Shown: positions 45,371 to 55,269, counted from the first letter of the stretch. The stretch: DNA of 64,000 bases from DATFVJ01 sp963820395 (GCA_963820395.1 CAWGAE010000012.1:124001-188000); one strand, 5' to 3'. Numbers and translations are program-made. The notes: generated by a model from the letters alone, not told the origin.

Positions 45371-46513
45371 ACCGGACGGCGTGGTGGCCGCAGCCGACCG
45401 TGTCATCGCCTCGGCGGAGGTCCGCAGCGAGGTTTCCAGCACAGCGCGGCGGCGGCGCGGGTCCATCAGGTTGGCGCCCATCGCGCCCAAATCTTCCGGC
45501 CCGGGAGTCAGCACCGTGACTACGGTCCCTACCGCCTGCAGCCTGTCCACCTCGCGGCGCAGGCCCAGCGTCATCAGCTGCCGCAGCCGCCGTTCGAGCC
45601 GCTCGTGCGGTAGTCGCGGCCGGTCAGACACCAGGCTCGCCATTGGTGCCAGGACATAGACCTCATCCAGACCCTCTTGCGCCAGCAGCCCGGCCGAAGT
45701 GGCCGACCGCAGACCCCCATCCACGTAACGTCGCCCCCCGATCACCATCGGCCGGTACCAGCCCGGGATCGAACACGACGCCACTACCGCATCAGGCAAC
45801 GCTGCGGCCGGTGCCCCCGCCTGTCCGAACACCACCCGCCGCCCCGAGTCATAATCCACGGCCACAATCCACGTCCGTCCATCGCGCGCCCACTCCACCC
45901 CCCTAGCACCGCTAGCACCGGCGTCTAGCACGTCCAACGGCCCGGACTGCGCCAGGCCGGATCGCTTCCCATGCCCGGCGGCATGCCCCGGATGTCCCTG
46001 ATGCCCGCCATGCGACGGCAGATGCGGCGGCCACGCATGCGACACCATCGCATGCACCATCGCATGCAACGCGACATGCCGGGCCCGCCCCTGCGGCACC
46101 AGCGCACTCACCGCCACCCACGGATGCACCCGATGCGGCGCGCGCACCGCCGCCAGCATCAGTCGCGGCGAACCCACCCGTAGCAACGGCGGTGGTGGCA
46201 AGGCGCGACTCCCTAGATCAGGTGGCCCCAGCGCGGCCAATGGCCCGGTCATCCCATCACGTTGATGCGCGACCATCTCAGCTACGGTCATCCCGCACCG
46301 CAACGCCGCCGCAATCACGCTTCCGGCGCTCGTCCCGACGATGAACTCGGCGTCACCCGCCGCGAACCCCAGTCGCTCCTGTACCGCGACCAGCGCACCG
46401 ATCATCCACGCCGCACCTAGCACACCGCCCGCGCCAAGCACCAGACCCACCCGTGTACCACCCGGGCCCACCCGTGTACCACCCGCGCCCAGGGGCACTC
46501 CATCAGCAACCAT
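45353..46513 (-). CDS. Patatin-like phospholipase
   Basis: 386 residues. The oxyanion loop is LVLGAGGVLGAAW, the nucleophile elbow is IVGTSAGSVIAA, and the catalytic Asp is in RYVDGGLRS, all as in patatin lipases. An unusual insert of about 45 residues (HVALHAMVHAMVSHAW, then HGGHQGHPGHAAGHGK) is extremely rich in His and could bind metal. The N-terminus has a short GTRVGPGGTRVG duplication. It hydrolyses acyl esters of phospholipids or storage lipids; the neighbouring WS/DGAT gene suggests lipid storage. Divergent from that gene. Confidence 0.88.
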   Translation of the reverse strand: MVADGVPLGAGGTRVGPGGTRVGLVLGAGGVLGAAWMIGALVAVQERLGFAAGDAEFIVGTSAGSVIAAALRCGMTVAEMVAHQRDGMTGPLAALGPPDLGSRALPPPPLLRVGSPRLMLAAVRAPHRVHPWVAVSALVPQGRARHVALHAMVHAMVSHAWPPHLPSHGGHQGHPGHAAGHGKRSGLAQSGPLDVLDAGASGARGVEWARDGRTWIVAVDYDSGRRVVFGQAGAPAAALPDAVVASCSIPGWYRPMVIGGRRYVDGGLRSATSAGLLAQEGLDEVYVLAPMASLVSDRPRLPHERLERRLRQLMTLGLRREVDRLQAVGTVVTVLTPGPEDLGAMGANLMDPRRRRAVLETSLRTSAEAMTRSAAATTPSGHTHAA

Positions 46514-46757
46514 AACTTCCTCCGCGGCTCCCCCGCAGCGCCAAGCGCGGTGCAGCCATGCGAGCGGGAGTCTAAATTGCCCCGTACGGACGGGATCTTA
46601 TTACGACATACCCGTTAAGGCGCGGTAACAACGGTATGTACCCGGTCTAGCTGGCCGGCGCGCTGGCGCATAGCAGGTGAGGCGGGGCACGATGCTTATG
46701 CGGGCATGGTTGGCGAGCATACAGCCGCACAGCGATGAGGCGAAGGAACGTTGAGCC

Positions 46758-48158
46758 ATGGAACGGATGAGCACGCTTGACGCCGGGTTCTTCTTTGTCG
46801 AGCACCAGAACGTCCCGATGCACATGGGCTCACTCGCGGTGTTCGAGGGCCCTGCGCCGGCCTACGACGACCTCATCCGACTGCTGGCCGCGAAGCTGCC
46901 GCTGGTGCCGCGCTACCGGCAGACGGTGCGTGCACTGCCGCTCCAGATCCTCCGTCCGGTGTGGGTGGACGACGAGCACTTCGAGATCAGCTATCACGCG
47001 CGACATGCCGCTGTGCCCGCGCCGGGCGGACCCGAGCAGTTGCGCGCGCTGGCCACCAAGATCTTCGCCCAGCGTCTGGACCGTGCCAGGCCGCTTTGGG
47101 AGGCGTGGCTCCTCGAAGGCGTGGACGGTGGCCGCTGGGCGCTCCTCTCGAAGGTGCATCACTGCATGGTGGACGGAGTCGGTGGCACGGATCTGATGAC
47201 CGTCATGTTCGACCTCGGGCCCGATGCGCCGTCGGCCACGCCGATGCCATGGGAGCCTCAGCCCGGGCCGTCCCTTATTTCCCTGCTGGCTAGCGGGCTG
47301 CGCGACAGCATCACAGGCCCGCTCAGTGAACTGGCGAGCGTGCCCGCCGTCCTCCTTCAGCGGCTGGGCACTCCACGTCAGCTACTCGGGTTCAGCCTCG
47401 GGCTGACCACAAGCGCGCGACGGCTGACCGCCCGCTCGGTGAATTCCCTGAACGGCCATATCGGCCCGCATCGGCGGTGGGGCTGGACGACTGCCAGCCT
47501 GAGCGAGGTAAAGGAGATCCGCCGCGTGCTGGGCGGCACGGTCAATGACGTGGTACTCGCCGCGATCACCCGCGGGTTCCGCGATCTCCTCGATGCCCGC
47601 GGCGAGCTGGAAGATGGGCTAGTCGTGCGCTCCCTGGTGCCGGTATCGGTCCGCGCAGGCTCCGAGCACGGCGTGACCACCAACCGCGTGTCCGCGGTCC
47701 TTGTCAACCTGCCGGTCGGCGAGCCGGATCCGCTCCGGCGCCTCACACTGCTGCGCGAGCAGATGGACAACATCAAGCAGACACACCAGGCGGTCGGCGC
47801 CGAGATCCTCACTCAGATGCTCGGCTTCGCCGCCCCGACGCTGCTCGCGATGGGTACCCGGGTCGGCTTTCGGCTGCCACAGCCTCTGGTCCAGACGGTC
47901 ACCACGAACGTGCCGGGGCCGCGTTTCCCGCTGTACATCCTGGGGCGCCAGATGGTGGCCGTCTATCCTTACGTGCCGATCGGCGACAACGTCCGGATCT
48001 CGATCGCGATCTTCTCCTACCTGGACCGCTTCTCCTTCGGGGTCACCGCCGAGATGGACGCGGCGCCCGATCTCGATGTCCTAACCGAGGGGATCAGCCG
48101 TGGCGTGGCCGAACTGAGGGAGCGCTCGGCTGGCGTGCAGCCAGCCGCCACCCCATGA
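46758..48158 (+). CDS. Wax ester synthase/diacylglycerol acyltransferase (WS/DGAT)
   Basis: 466 residues, family length. The catalytic HHxxxDG motif is SKVHHCMVDGVGGTDL near residue 135. The C-terminal half has LGGTVNDVVLAAITRGFRDLL and VTTNVPGPRFPLYILG, standard for bacterial WS/DGAT. The start MERMSTLDAGFFFVEHQNVPMHMGSL is typical. It joins acyl-CoA to diacylglycerol or long-chain alcohols at the membrane/lipid-droplet surface, making storage lipid. Promoter expected in the 244-base divergent spacer. Confidence 0.95.
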   Translation: MERMSTLDAGFFFVEHQNVPMHMGSLAVFEGPAPAYDDLIRLLAAKLPLVPRYRQTVRALPLQILRPVWVDDEHFEISYHARHAAVPAPGGPEQLRALATKIFAQRLDRARPLWEAWLLEGVDGGRWALLSKVHHCMVDGVGGTDLMTVMFDLGPDAPSATPMPWEPQPGPSLISLLASGLRDSITGPLSELASVPAVLLQRLGTPRQLLGFSLGLTTSARRLTARSVNSLNGHIGPHRRWGWTTASLSEVKEIRRVLGGTVNDVVLAAITRGFRDLLDARGELEDGLVVRSLVPVSVRAGSEHGVTTNRVSAVLVNLPVGEPDPLRRLTLLREQMDNIKQTHQAVGAEILTQMLGFAAPTLLAMGTRVGFRLPQPLVQTVTTNVPGPRFPLYILGRQMVAVYPYVPIGDNVRISIAIFSYLDRFSFGVTAEMDAAPDLDVLTEGISRGVAELRERSAGVQPAATP

Positions 48159-48834
48159 ATGACGGGCGGACCGAGGTGATGCGGCCGCGCTGGGCCGCCT
48201 GGGCCAATGGCGGAAGCTTAGGGCGGCGGAAAAATGAACGGCGTGGAGTCCGGCTCCCGGCGGACGCTGAATCGACCAGGTCCAGGTCCTGGATCTGCGG
48301 GCACGCTGCAGCCACCCAACGTCTCCCGCGCTCGTGGGCGCTAACAAGTGCGGCGCCGGTCTCACTTTCCCCGACATGGCGAAAGCAGCCGCCGATGCCG
48401 GGAGGTTCGGCGGGGTCGGCCAAGGCGCCGACTCTGTCCGTAACGCGCGAAAGCTGACCTTTGAGGTGACCAACGACCCTGCCGCTGGGGGACCCTCGCC
48501 GCGCAGGATGTCTGGCGATTGGAAGGATGAGCAGGATGGCCGGCATCGATGTCGAGAAGCCCGACCGGGCCGCTGGCCGGGGTGAACGCCTCGTTCCCCT
48601 TTTCCAGCATCAAGGTCCCAAGAGCGGACGTCGCCGCCCTGGCCGCACCGCTCTGGGATGTCGTCACGTTGGTGGCCCATGTCGCTCTCAGCCAGGAGGC
48701 AGAGGAACCCAAGCAACCTGCCCACGCCCCGACCATCACGATGGCGCGTTAGTGGAGATTTCGGGCACCGAGACGTCAGGCCTTTTGAGGCAGGGACATG
48801 CGTCGGTAGAGGGAGTAGAGGGAGTCGTGCATCT
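48159..48834. other. Gene-poor stretch between WS/DGAT and the SDR gene
   Basis: About 676 bases. A plus-strand frame at 48549-48752 (67 residues, FPFSSIKVPRADVAALAAPLW) has mild gene character but no family or good start. I do not call it. No terminator seen after WS/DGAT. Confidence 0.4.
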
Positions 48835-50079
48835 ATGAGTTCTAAACCGGATGACCCGTCATCGGGTGAACCTGCACCGGATGAACGGGCACCGGGCGAC
48901 CAGGCACCGGGCGACCAGGCACCGGGCGACCAGGCACCGGGCGACCAGGCACCGGGCGACCAGGCACCGGGCGACCAGGCACCGGGCGACCAGGCACCGG
49001 GCGACCAGGCACCGGGGAGTCCGGCATCGGGTGGTGGAGCCGAGCGCGGCGTGGACGGGGCTCGCCGGACGCGCCGGGCGACCGGTCTCACCGTCGCAGT
49101 GACGGGGCCTACCGGCGCTATCGGAAGATCGGTCATCCGCGCCCTTGAACACGATGACCGGGTGGATCGCATCCTCGGCATGGCCCGCAGGCCCTTCGAT
49201 CCTGGCGCCCTCGGCTGGCGCAAAACCCTTTACCGTCAGGGCGATGTCCTGGACCGCGCTGCTGTTGCCGAGTTCGTGGCAGACGCCGACGTGGTCGTCC
49301 ATCTCGCATACGCCATCGTCGGCGGGCGCGAGCAGAGCCGCAAAATCAACCTGGCGGGCAGCCGTAATGTCTTCGAGACGACCGTCGCGGCGGACCGCCC
49401 GTACCGGATTGTCTACACTTCCTCGCTCGCGGTATACGGATACCATGCGGAAGATCCTTCGCCGCTGACCGAGGATGTTCCGCCCCGCGGGTCTCCTGAG
49501 CACTACTACTCGGCGCAGAAGGCGGCATGCGAGGCGCTGCTGACCAAGGTGACGGCCGGCCGCGACGTCGAGGTGTATGTGCTTCGACCCTGCATCGTGG
49601 TCGGGCCGGACTCGACCCTGCTGATCGGTGAACTGCGGCTCGAAGCGCTAACGGACAGGCTGCCTCCGCGGGTCCGTGCTCTGCTCGCTCGGCTGCCGGC
49701 CCTCCGGCCTGTGCTGCCCGACCCCGGCGTGCCCATCCAGCTCATCCACGAGGAGGACGTCGGCTCGGGCGTGCTCGCGGCCGTCGTCGCTGCCGGGCCG
49801 CCCGGTGCCTACAACCTGGCGGCGGAAGGCGAGGTGACCATGGCCGACATGGCTCATGCGGTCGGCGTCTACTCTGTACCGGTCCCGCACGCGCTCGTCC
49901 GGCCCGCCAGCTGGCTGGTGGCCAGGCTCCCGTGGCTGCCGACGGAAGTGGAGTGGGTCCACGTGGCACGGCGCCCGATGCTGATGGACACCACCCGTGC
50001 CCGTCGCAACCTCGGCTGGAAGCCGCACTACACATCACGTCAGGCGCTTGACACGATGGCGCGTGCCGCTGCGCGGTAA
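48835..50079 (+). CDS. NAD(P)-dependent epimerase/dehydratase-type SDR with repetitive N-terminus
   Basis: 414 residues from the ATG at 48835. Residues 19-60 are eight exact APGDQ units encoded by identical 15-bp repeats, then a Gly/Arg-rich link. The extended SDR fold starts at LTVAVTGPTGAIGRSVIRAL (NAD-binding GxxGxxG), with VVHLAYAIVG, YTSSLAVYG and YYSAQKAACEALL (catalytic YxxxK). Usual members have about 320 residues, so the front is an addition, possibly disordered. It may act on a nucleotide sugar or lipid. PGDQA-type repeats also occur in the cysteine desulfurase extension at 21.8 kb. Confidence 0.88.
   Translation: MSSKPDDPSSGEPAPDERAPGDQAPGDQAPGDQAPGDQAPGDQAPGDQAPGDQAPGDQAPGSPASGGGAERGVDGARRTRRATGLTVAVTGPTGAIGRSVIRALEHDDRVDRILGMARRPFDPGALGWRKTLYRQGDVLDRAAVAEFVADADVVVHLAYAIVGGREQSRKINLAGSRNVFETTVAADRPYRIVYTSSLAVYGYHAEDPSPLTEDVPPRGSPEHYYSAQKAACEALLTKVTAGRDVEVYVLRPCIVVGPDSTLLIGELRLEALTDRLPPRVRALLARLPALRPVLPDPGVPIQLIHEEDVGSGVLAAVVAAGPPGAYNLAAEGEVTMADMAHAVGVYSVPVPHALVRPASWLVARLPWLPTEVEWVHVARRPMLMDTTRARRNLGWKPHYTSRQALDTMARAAAR
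48889..49013 (+). repeat. Eight tandem 15-bp units encoding APGDQ
   Basis: The unit gcaccgggcgaccag repeats in frame with no base differences in seven consecutive copies, then decays to gcaccgggg. Perfect identity implies recent expansion. Confidence 0.9.
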
Positions 50080-50194
50080 CTGACCGGACATGAGGTCTTA
50101 TCCGCCATACCACAACGGCCACGCGGCGTGACTTATCTTCATCCCCGTGGCGGCCACGACAAGGCTAGAGCATGCCAGGGCGAACGGAGAATCC

Positions 50195-51229
50195 ATGGAA
50201 TATCGCCTGCTCGGTGGCAGCGGATGTGCGGTGTCGGCGCTCGCGCTCGGGGCACTGACCTTCGGCAACGAGACCAGCGAGGCGGACTCGCACGCCCAGC
50301 TCGACCTTTTCGTCGAGGCTGGCGGCACGCTCGTGGACACCGCCGACGTGTATGCCGACACCAGGTCGGAGGAGATCATCGGCCGCTGGTTGGCCAGCAG
50401 GCCGGATGTACGCGATGCGGTTGTACTCGCGACCAAGGGCCGCTTTCCCACCGACGAGACCCCGAACGGGCACGGGCTGTCCCGTCGGCACCTGGCCTCG
50501 GCGCTCGACGCGTCGCTGCGCCGCCTGAACGTGCAGACGATCGACCTCTACCAGTTGCACTCGTGGGATCCGCTGACTCCCATCATGGAAACCCTGCGCT
50601 TCCTCGACGACGCGGTACGCGCCGGGAAGATTCATTACGTCGGCCTGTCGAACTTCACCGGCTGGCAGTTGCAGAAGACAGTCGACGCGGCCGACGCGCA
50701 CGACCTTTGCCGCCCCGTCACCCTTCAGCCGCAGTACAACCTCCTGGCCCGCGCGATCGAATGGGAGATCGTCCCGGCCTGCCAGTCCGGGGATCTCGGG
50801 CTGCTGGCGTGGTCACCGTTGGCAAGCGGCTGGCTTACCGGAAAATACCAGCGCAACCAGCCCCCGCCCGGCGACAGCCGGGCCGCGGAGAACGCCGATC
50901 TCGGCATGAAGCCATGGAACCAGCGCGGCCATCTCGAGCAGACCTGGCAGGTGCTTGACGCGGTGCGGAAAGTCGCGGACGAACGTGGCGTGCCGATGTC
51001 GCAGGTCGCGATCGCATGGTTGCTGGGCCGCCCCGCGGTCACTTCCGTGATCTTGGGAGCGCGGACCCCGCAGCAGCTCGAGCAGAATTTGGCGACCAAG
51101 GATGTGCGGCTGAGCGACGAGGAGATACAACTACTCGATCAGGTGAGCGAGCCGCCCACGCCCGACTACCCGTACGGTGCGCCCGGCCAGATCCAGCGCA
51201 GCCGCCGCATCCAAGGCGGCCGGTTCTAA
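50195..51229 (+). CDS. Aldo/keto reductase
   Basis: 344 residues; ATG at 50195 preceded by GGAGA (the frame continues to 50147 without support). The AKR tetrad is visible: Asp and Tyr in VDTADVYADT, Lys in VVLATKGRF and His in LYQLHSWDPLTP. The NADPH-binding end is VAIAWLLGRPAVTSVILGARTPQQLEQNL. It reduces a carbonyl compound with NADPH; the substrate is unknown. Eight bases separate it from the next aldo/keto reductase, so they form an operon. Confidence 0.92.
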   Translation: MEYRLLGGSGCAVSALALGALTFGNETSEADSHAQLDLFVEAGGTLVDTADVYADTRSEEIIGRWLASRPDVRDAVVLATKGRFPTDETPNGHGLSRRHLASALDASLRRLNVQTIDLYQLHSWDPLTPIMETLRFLDDAVRAGKIHYVGLSNFTGWQLQKTVDAADAHDLCRPVTLQPQYNLLARAIEWEIVPACQSGDLGLLAWSPLASGWLTGKYQRNQPPPGDSRAAENADLGMKPWNQRGHLEQTWQVLDAVRKVADERGVPMSQVAIAWLLGRPAVTSVILGARTPQQLEQNLATKDVRLSDEEIQLLDQVSEPPTPDYPYGAPGQIQRSRRIQGGRF

Positions 51230-51236
51230 CGCTCGC

Positions 51237-52185
51237 GTGGCCGACGTGACCGCCGCATCGCGACTCGGGCTCGGGCTTGCAGCGCTCGGGCGACCCGCTT
51301 ACATCAACTTGGGCCGCGGCGCCGAACTGCCGGCCCACCGTACGGTAGCGGCGATGCGCTCCGCCAGCTGGCGGGTTCTCGATGAGGCCTACGCAGCTGG
51401 AATCCGCTGGATCGACACGGCACGTTCCTACGGTCACGCCGAGGATTTCCTGGCGGGCTGGCTGGACAGGACAGGTCACCGTGACGTGACCGTATCAAGT
51501 AAGTGGGGCTACGCGTATGTCGCGCAGTGGCGCATCGACGCCGCCGTACACGAGATCAAGGAACACACCCTGAGCCAGTATCTCGCTCAGCTTGCCGAGA
51601 GCCGCGCCCTGCTGGGCGACCGGCTTTCGTTGTATCAGGTGCACTCGCTGACCGGCGACAGCCCGCTGCTGAGTGATCTGGCCCTGCAAGAGGCACTCGC
51701 GGCGACCGCCGCGGCCGGCCTTCGGATCGGATTCTCCGCCTCCGGCGTGAACCAGGCCGCCGCGATACGGCGCGCTCTCGAGCTGACGGTAAACGGGCGG
51801 CGGCTCTTTACCACTGTCCAGGCGACCTGGAATCCCGCTCGAGCCGTCGGCCGCCGCCGCGCTGCGGCAGGCTCACGACGAAGGCGCGCACGTCCTCGTC
51901 AAGGAGGCACTGGCCAACGGCAGGCTTGCCGCCGCGCCGCCGCCGGTCCTGGCCCGGCTGGCGGCGCGGTACGGCGCCGGTCCCGACGCGATCGCGCTCG
52001 CCGCCGCGCTCAGCCAGCCCTGGGCGGACACGGTCCTCATCGGCCCGGTCAGCGCTGCCCAGTTGCGCTCCAACCTCGCGGCGGCCACATTGCGGCTCGC
52101 CGAGGAGGACCAGGCCATGCTCGCCGGCTTGGCCATCGAGCCCGAGCGCTACTGGGCCGAGCGCGCCGCCCTGCCCTGGACGTGA
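51237..52185 (+). pseudogene. Aldo/keto reductase, single-base frameshift
   Basis: Starts at a GTG at 51237. The first part reads as an AKR: WIDTARSYGHAEDFLAGWL (Asp, Tyr), VSSKWGYAY (Lys), LYQVHSLTGD (His). After TTVQATWN the frame is lost at a CCC run (51834-51836). Skipping one C restores PLEPSAAAALRQAHDEGAHV, QPWADTVLIGPVSAAQL and the stop at 52183-52185. So one extra base splits an otherwise normal gene of about 315 residues. Either a recent mutation or a sequencing error. The end lies 7 bases from the convergent cbbX end. Confidence 0.8.
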
Positions 52186-52192
52186 CCCTACG

Positions 52193-53191
52193 TCAGCCCG
52201 ATTCCGGCTCCTGCGTGAAGACCCGGCTGCGCCTGATGTCGTCGGCTTCGATCCGGACCAAGTCGTCCTTCCCGACTCTGACGCCTGCGGACACCAGGCG
52301 GCCCGCCTGCCGAAGCCGGAACCGGTCGATGGCATTGCGGACGCTGCGCGCGTTGGCGAACCTGGGCTGGTGCATCCGCAACTCGATGTATTCGCGGAAC
52401 GCCTGATGCGCCTCCGGGGATAGCCGGTAGCGTTCCTGCTCCACCATGATCTCGGCGATCCGCATCAGCTCGTCGGCGCTGAAGTCGGGGAAGTCGATGT
52501 GGTGCGCGATGCGTGAGGCCATGCCCGGATTCGACCGGAAGAACGCGTCCATCCGATCACGGTAACCGGCCAGGATGACGACCAGATCGTCGCGCTGGGC
52601 CTCCATCACCTGGAGCAGGATTTCGATGGCTTCCTGGCCGTAGTCCCGCTCATTCTCGGCCCGGTACAGGTAGTAGGCCTCGTCGATGAGGAGCACACCG
52701 CCCATCGCCCGCTTGAGTACGGCCTTGGTCTTCGGAGCCGTGTGCCCCACGTACTCGCCGACCAGGTCGTCACGCGTCACGCTGACCAAGTGTCCCCTGC
52801 GCAGGTAGCCGAGGCCTTTGAGCAGCTCGGCCATCCGGATCGCGACCGTCGTCTTGCCCGTTCCCGGGCTCCCGGTGAAGCACATGTGCAGGGTCGGCCG
52901 CGATGAGCTGAGCCCATAGCGGCGGCGGAGCCTGTCCACGAGCAGCAGGGCGGCGATCTCGCGTACACGTGTCTTGACCGGAACGAGGCCGACAAGCTCC
53001 CGGTCCAGCCTGCCGAGCACCTCGGAGATGGCGAGCTGCCGCTCCTCCTCCCCGATATCGATCAGCGCGTCATCGGGAAGCGACTCCCCGGCGCCAGTTG
53101 GCGGACCGGTTCCGCCCTGGCTGGTGGCGGGCTGCGGGCCACCGTTGACCTGCGCGCCGGCTGCGGCAGTCGTGTCGCCTGGTGCTGGCAT
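52193..53191 (-). CDS. cbbX: RuBisCO activase CbbX (AAA+ ATPase)
   Basis: 332 residues. The first 45 are a Pro/Gly/Ala-rich tail. Walker A is GSPGTGKT (107-114), Walker B is VLLIDEAYYLY (166-176), with LVGEYVGHTAPKTKAVL as the CbbX pore-loop/linker signature and an arginine finger in NPGMASRIAHHIDFPDF. CbbX removes inhibitory sugar phosphates from red-type form I RuBisCO by pulling on the large-subunit C-terminus. Third gene of cbbL-cbbS-cbbX, 79 bases after cbbS. Confidence 0.95.
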   Translation of the reverse strand: MPAPGDTTAAAGAQVNGGPQPATSQGGTGPPTGAGESLPDDALIDIGEEERQLAISEVLGRLDRELVGLVPVKTRVREIAALLLVDRLRRRYGLSSSRPTLHMCFTGSPGTGKTTVAIRMAELLKGLGYLRRGHLVSVTRDDLVGEYVGHTAPKTKAVLKRAMGGVLLIDEAYYLYRAENERDYGQEAIEILLQVMEAQRDDLVVILAGYRDRMDAFFRSNPGMASRIAHHIDFPDFSADELMRIAEIMVEQERYRLSPEAHQAFREYIELRMHQPRFANARSVRNAIDRFRLRQAGRLVSAGVRVGKDDLVRIEADDIRRSRVFTQEPESG

Positions 53192-53270
53192 CGCGAAGCC
53201 GCGCGCCGCCGCCGACCCGCCGGGCTCGGCGGGCCGCCAGGCCGGGCCCCGCCGGCCTCAGCCGACCGGC

Positions 53271-53699
53271 TCATCCCCGCCGCTCGTAACGCTCGCCGTG
53301 TGGCCGATCGGCGACGTAGGGATGCAGCGTGTACCTGATCCTGCGGTCGGCGCTCTCCTGCCGCTCAAGCCGGAACCCGGGCTCCGCCGCAGGCCTGTGG
53401 ACGATGAAGCTGAGTGCCGTGGTCTGCCGGCCGTAGGTCGCGTCGTACGCAGAAACCCGCACGTAGTGGTGCGGATATGCCTCCCGGCAGGCCCGGACCT
53501 CGTACAGGCCCGCCGCGGCGTCGGCGATGTCGAACATCGGCAGCCCCCACATCTGCCACAAATTGTTACGCGGGTGGGGGTCGTCGGTGAACTCGACGGC
53601 GATCGACCAGCTCTGGCTGATGGCGTATTGGATCTGGGCCGCGATCTCGTCGTCGGTGAGATCGGGCAGGTTGGAGAACGTTCCCTGGGTGATTCGCAT
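53271..53699 (-). CDS. cbbS: RuBisCO small subunit
   Basis: 142 residues; ATG preceded by GAGGAA. ITQGTFSNLPDLTDDEIAAQIQYAI and VEFTDDPHPRNNLWQMWGLPMFD are the small-subunit hallmarks, and the long C-terminus (SFIVHRPAAEPGFRLERQE to HPYVADRPHGERY) is characteristic of red-type small subunits. It lies 61 bases after cbbL in the same direction. Confidence 0.95.
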   Translation of the reverse strand: MRITQGTFSNLPDLTDDEIAAQIQYAISQSWSIAVEFTDDPHPRNNLWQMWGLPMFDIADAAAGLYEVRACREAYPHHYVRVSAYDATYGRQTTALSFIVHRPAAEPGFRLERQESADRRIRYTLHPYVADRPHGERYERRG

Positions 53700-53760
53700 G
53701 ACGGGTTCCTCGTGTCTCGCGCGGCAGTGCCAGCAGGTGTGGGCAAGCGACAGGCATGGG

Positions 53761-55191
53761 CTAACTGACTGGCGTGGCCACCACGTCGGGAGTGTCCGTC
53801 GATTCGTAGTTGAACGCGACGTCCCGCCAGACGTCCAGAGCGGCCTCGAGGGGCTTGCAGTGCTTCGCGGCCTCGCGCAGGATATCCGGGCCTTCGGCGA
53901 GATAGTCCCGCCCCTCGTTGCGTGCCTTGATCATCGCCTCGACGCCGACGCGGTTCGCCATGGCGCCCGCGGCGACGCCCATCGGGTGGCCGATGGTGCC
54001 GCCGCCGAACTGCAGCACCACGTCCTCGCCCAGGTAGTGCAGAAGCTGGTGCATCTGGCCGGCGTGGATGCCGCCGGAGGCCACCGGCATCACCCCGGGC
54101 ATCGATCCCCAGTCCTGATCGAAGAAGATGCCATGTGCCGGGTTGGCGGGCATGTGCCCGAGCCGCAAGGTGTCGTAGTAGCCACGGGTGGTGCCTGGAT
54201 CCCCTTCCAGCTTGCCGACCACGGTGCCCGCGTGGATGTGGTCCACGCCGAGCAGCCGGCACCATTTGGCGATGACACGGAAGCTCACGCCGTGCGTCTT
54301 CTGCCTGGTGTAGGTGCCGTGGCCGGCACGGTGGAGATGCAGGATGAGCCCGTTGGCCCGCGCCCAGTTGGACATCGAGTGCATCGCGGTGTACCCGACG
54401 GTGAGGTCGATCATGATGATGACGCTGCCGAGTTCCTTGGCGAACTCGGCCCGCTCGTACATGTCCTCCATCGTGGCGGCCGTCACGTTGAGGTAGTGGC
54501 CCTTGATCTCGCCAGTCTGCTCGACGGCCCGGTTCACTGCTTCCATGACGAACAGGTACCTGTCGCGCCAGCGCATGAAGGGCTGTGAGTTGATGTTCTC
54601 GTCGTCCTTGGTGAAGTCAAGTCCGCCGCGCAGCGCCTCGTAGACCACCCGGCCGTAGTTCTTTGCGGAGAGCCCGAGCTTCGGCTTGGTCGTCGCGCCG
54701 AGCAACGGGCGGCCGTACTTGTCAAGGTACTCGCGCTCCATGACGATGCCGTGCGGCGGGCCGGTAAAGGTCTTCACGTAGTGCAGCGGGATCCGCATGT
54801 CCTCAAGGCGCAGCGCGCGCAGCGCCTTGAATCCGAACACGTTGCCGATGATCGACGACGTCAGGTTCGGGATCGATCCCTCCTCGAAGAGGTCGATGTC
54901 ATATGCGATGTAGGCGATGTACTCGTTCTCCCGGCCCGGGACCGCGTCGACCCGGTAGCACTTGGCCTGGTAGTGGTCGTAGGCGGTGAGCCGGTCGGTC
55001 CATACGACGGTCCAGGTGGCGGTGGAAGACTCGCCGGCCACCGCGGCGCCCGCTTCCTCAGGAGGAACGCCGGGCTGTGGCGTCACCCGGAACGCGCAGA
55101 GCACGTCGGTGTCCTTCGGCTCGTAATCGGGCTTGTAGAAGCCCATCTCTGCGTAGGGGATTACCCCAGCGTTCCACCGGTCGCCCGCCAT
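53761..55191 (-). CDS. cbbL: RuBisCO large subunit, form I red-type
   Basis: 476 residues, standard length; ATG preceded by GGGAGGAAA. Catalytic residues present: Lys169 and Lys171 in GATTKPKLGLS, the carbamylated Lys195 with Asp197 and Glu198 in GLDFTKDDENINSQPF, His287 in LHLHRAGHGTYTR, His320 in VDHIHAGTVVGKLEGD with Lys327 of the flexible loop. Red-type features agree with the linked CbbX. It fixes CO2 onto ribulose-1,5-bisphosphate. The form IC/IE distinction among actinobacterial enzymes needs a tree. Probably controlled by the LysR protein at 58612 and perhaps the kinase/regulator pair at 55574-57425. Confidence 0.97.
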   Translation of the reverse strand: MAGDRWNAGVIPYAEMGFYKPDYEPKDTDVLCAFRVTPQPGVPPEEAGAAVAGESSTATWTVVWTDRLTAYDHYQAKCYRVDAVPGRENEYIAYIAYDIDLFEEGSIPNLTSSIIGNVFGFKALRALRLEDMRIPLHYVKTFTGPPHGIVMEREYLDKYGRPLLGATTKPKLGLSAKNYGRVVYEALRGGLDFTKDDENINSQPFMRWRDRYLFVMEAVNRAVEQTGEIKGHYLNVTAATMEDMYERAEFAKELGSVIIMIDLTVGYTAMHSMSNWARANGLILHLHRAGHGTYTRQKTHGVSFRVIAKWCRLLGVDHIHAGTVVGKLEGDPGTTRGYYDTLRLGHMPANPAHGIFFDQDWGSMPGVMPVASGGIHAGQMHQLLHYLGEDVVLQFGGGTIGHPMGVAAGAMANRVGVEAMIKARNEGRDYLAEGPDILREAAKHCKPLEAALDVWRDVAFNYESTDTPDVVATPVS

Positions 55192-55269
55192 CGTCGTTTC
55201 CTCCCGCGCGGCTCAGTCGGATTCTTCCGCCGCCCTACCAGGATGACCTGGCAACAGGCAAGTTGTCTA

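Noticed and set aside
48081..49223. 380-residue minus-strand frame
   Set aside because: It runs antisense across the APGDQ repeats (giving GAWSP repeats) and the WS/DGAT end; no start signal or domain.
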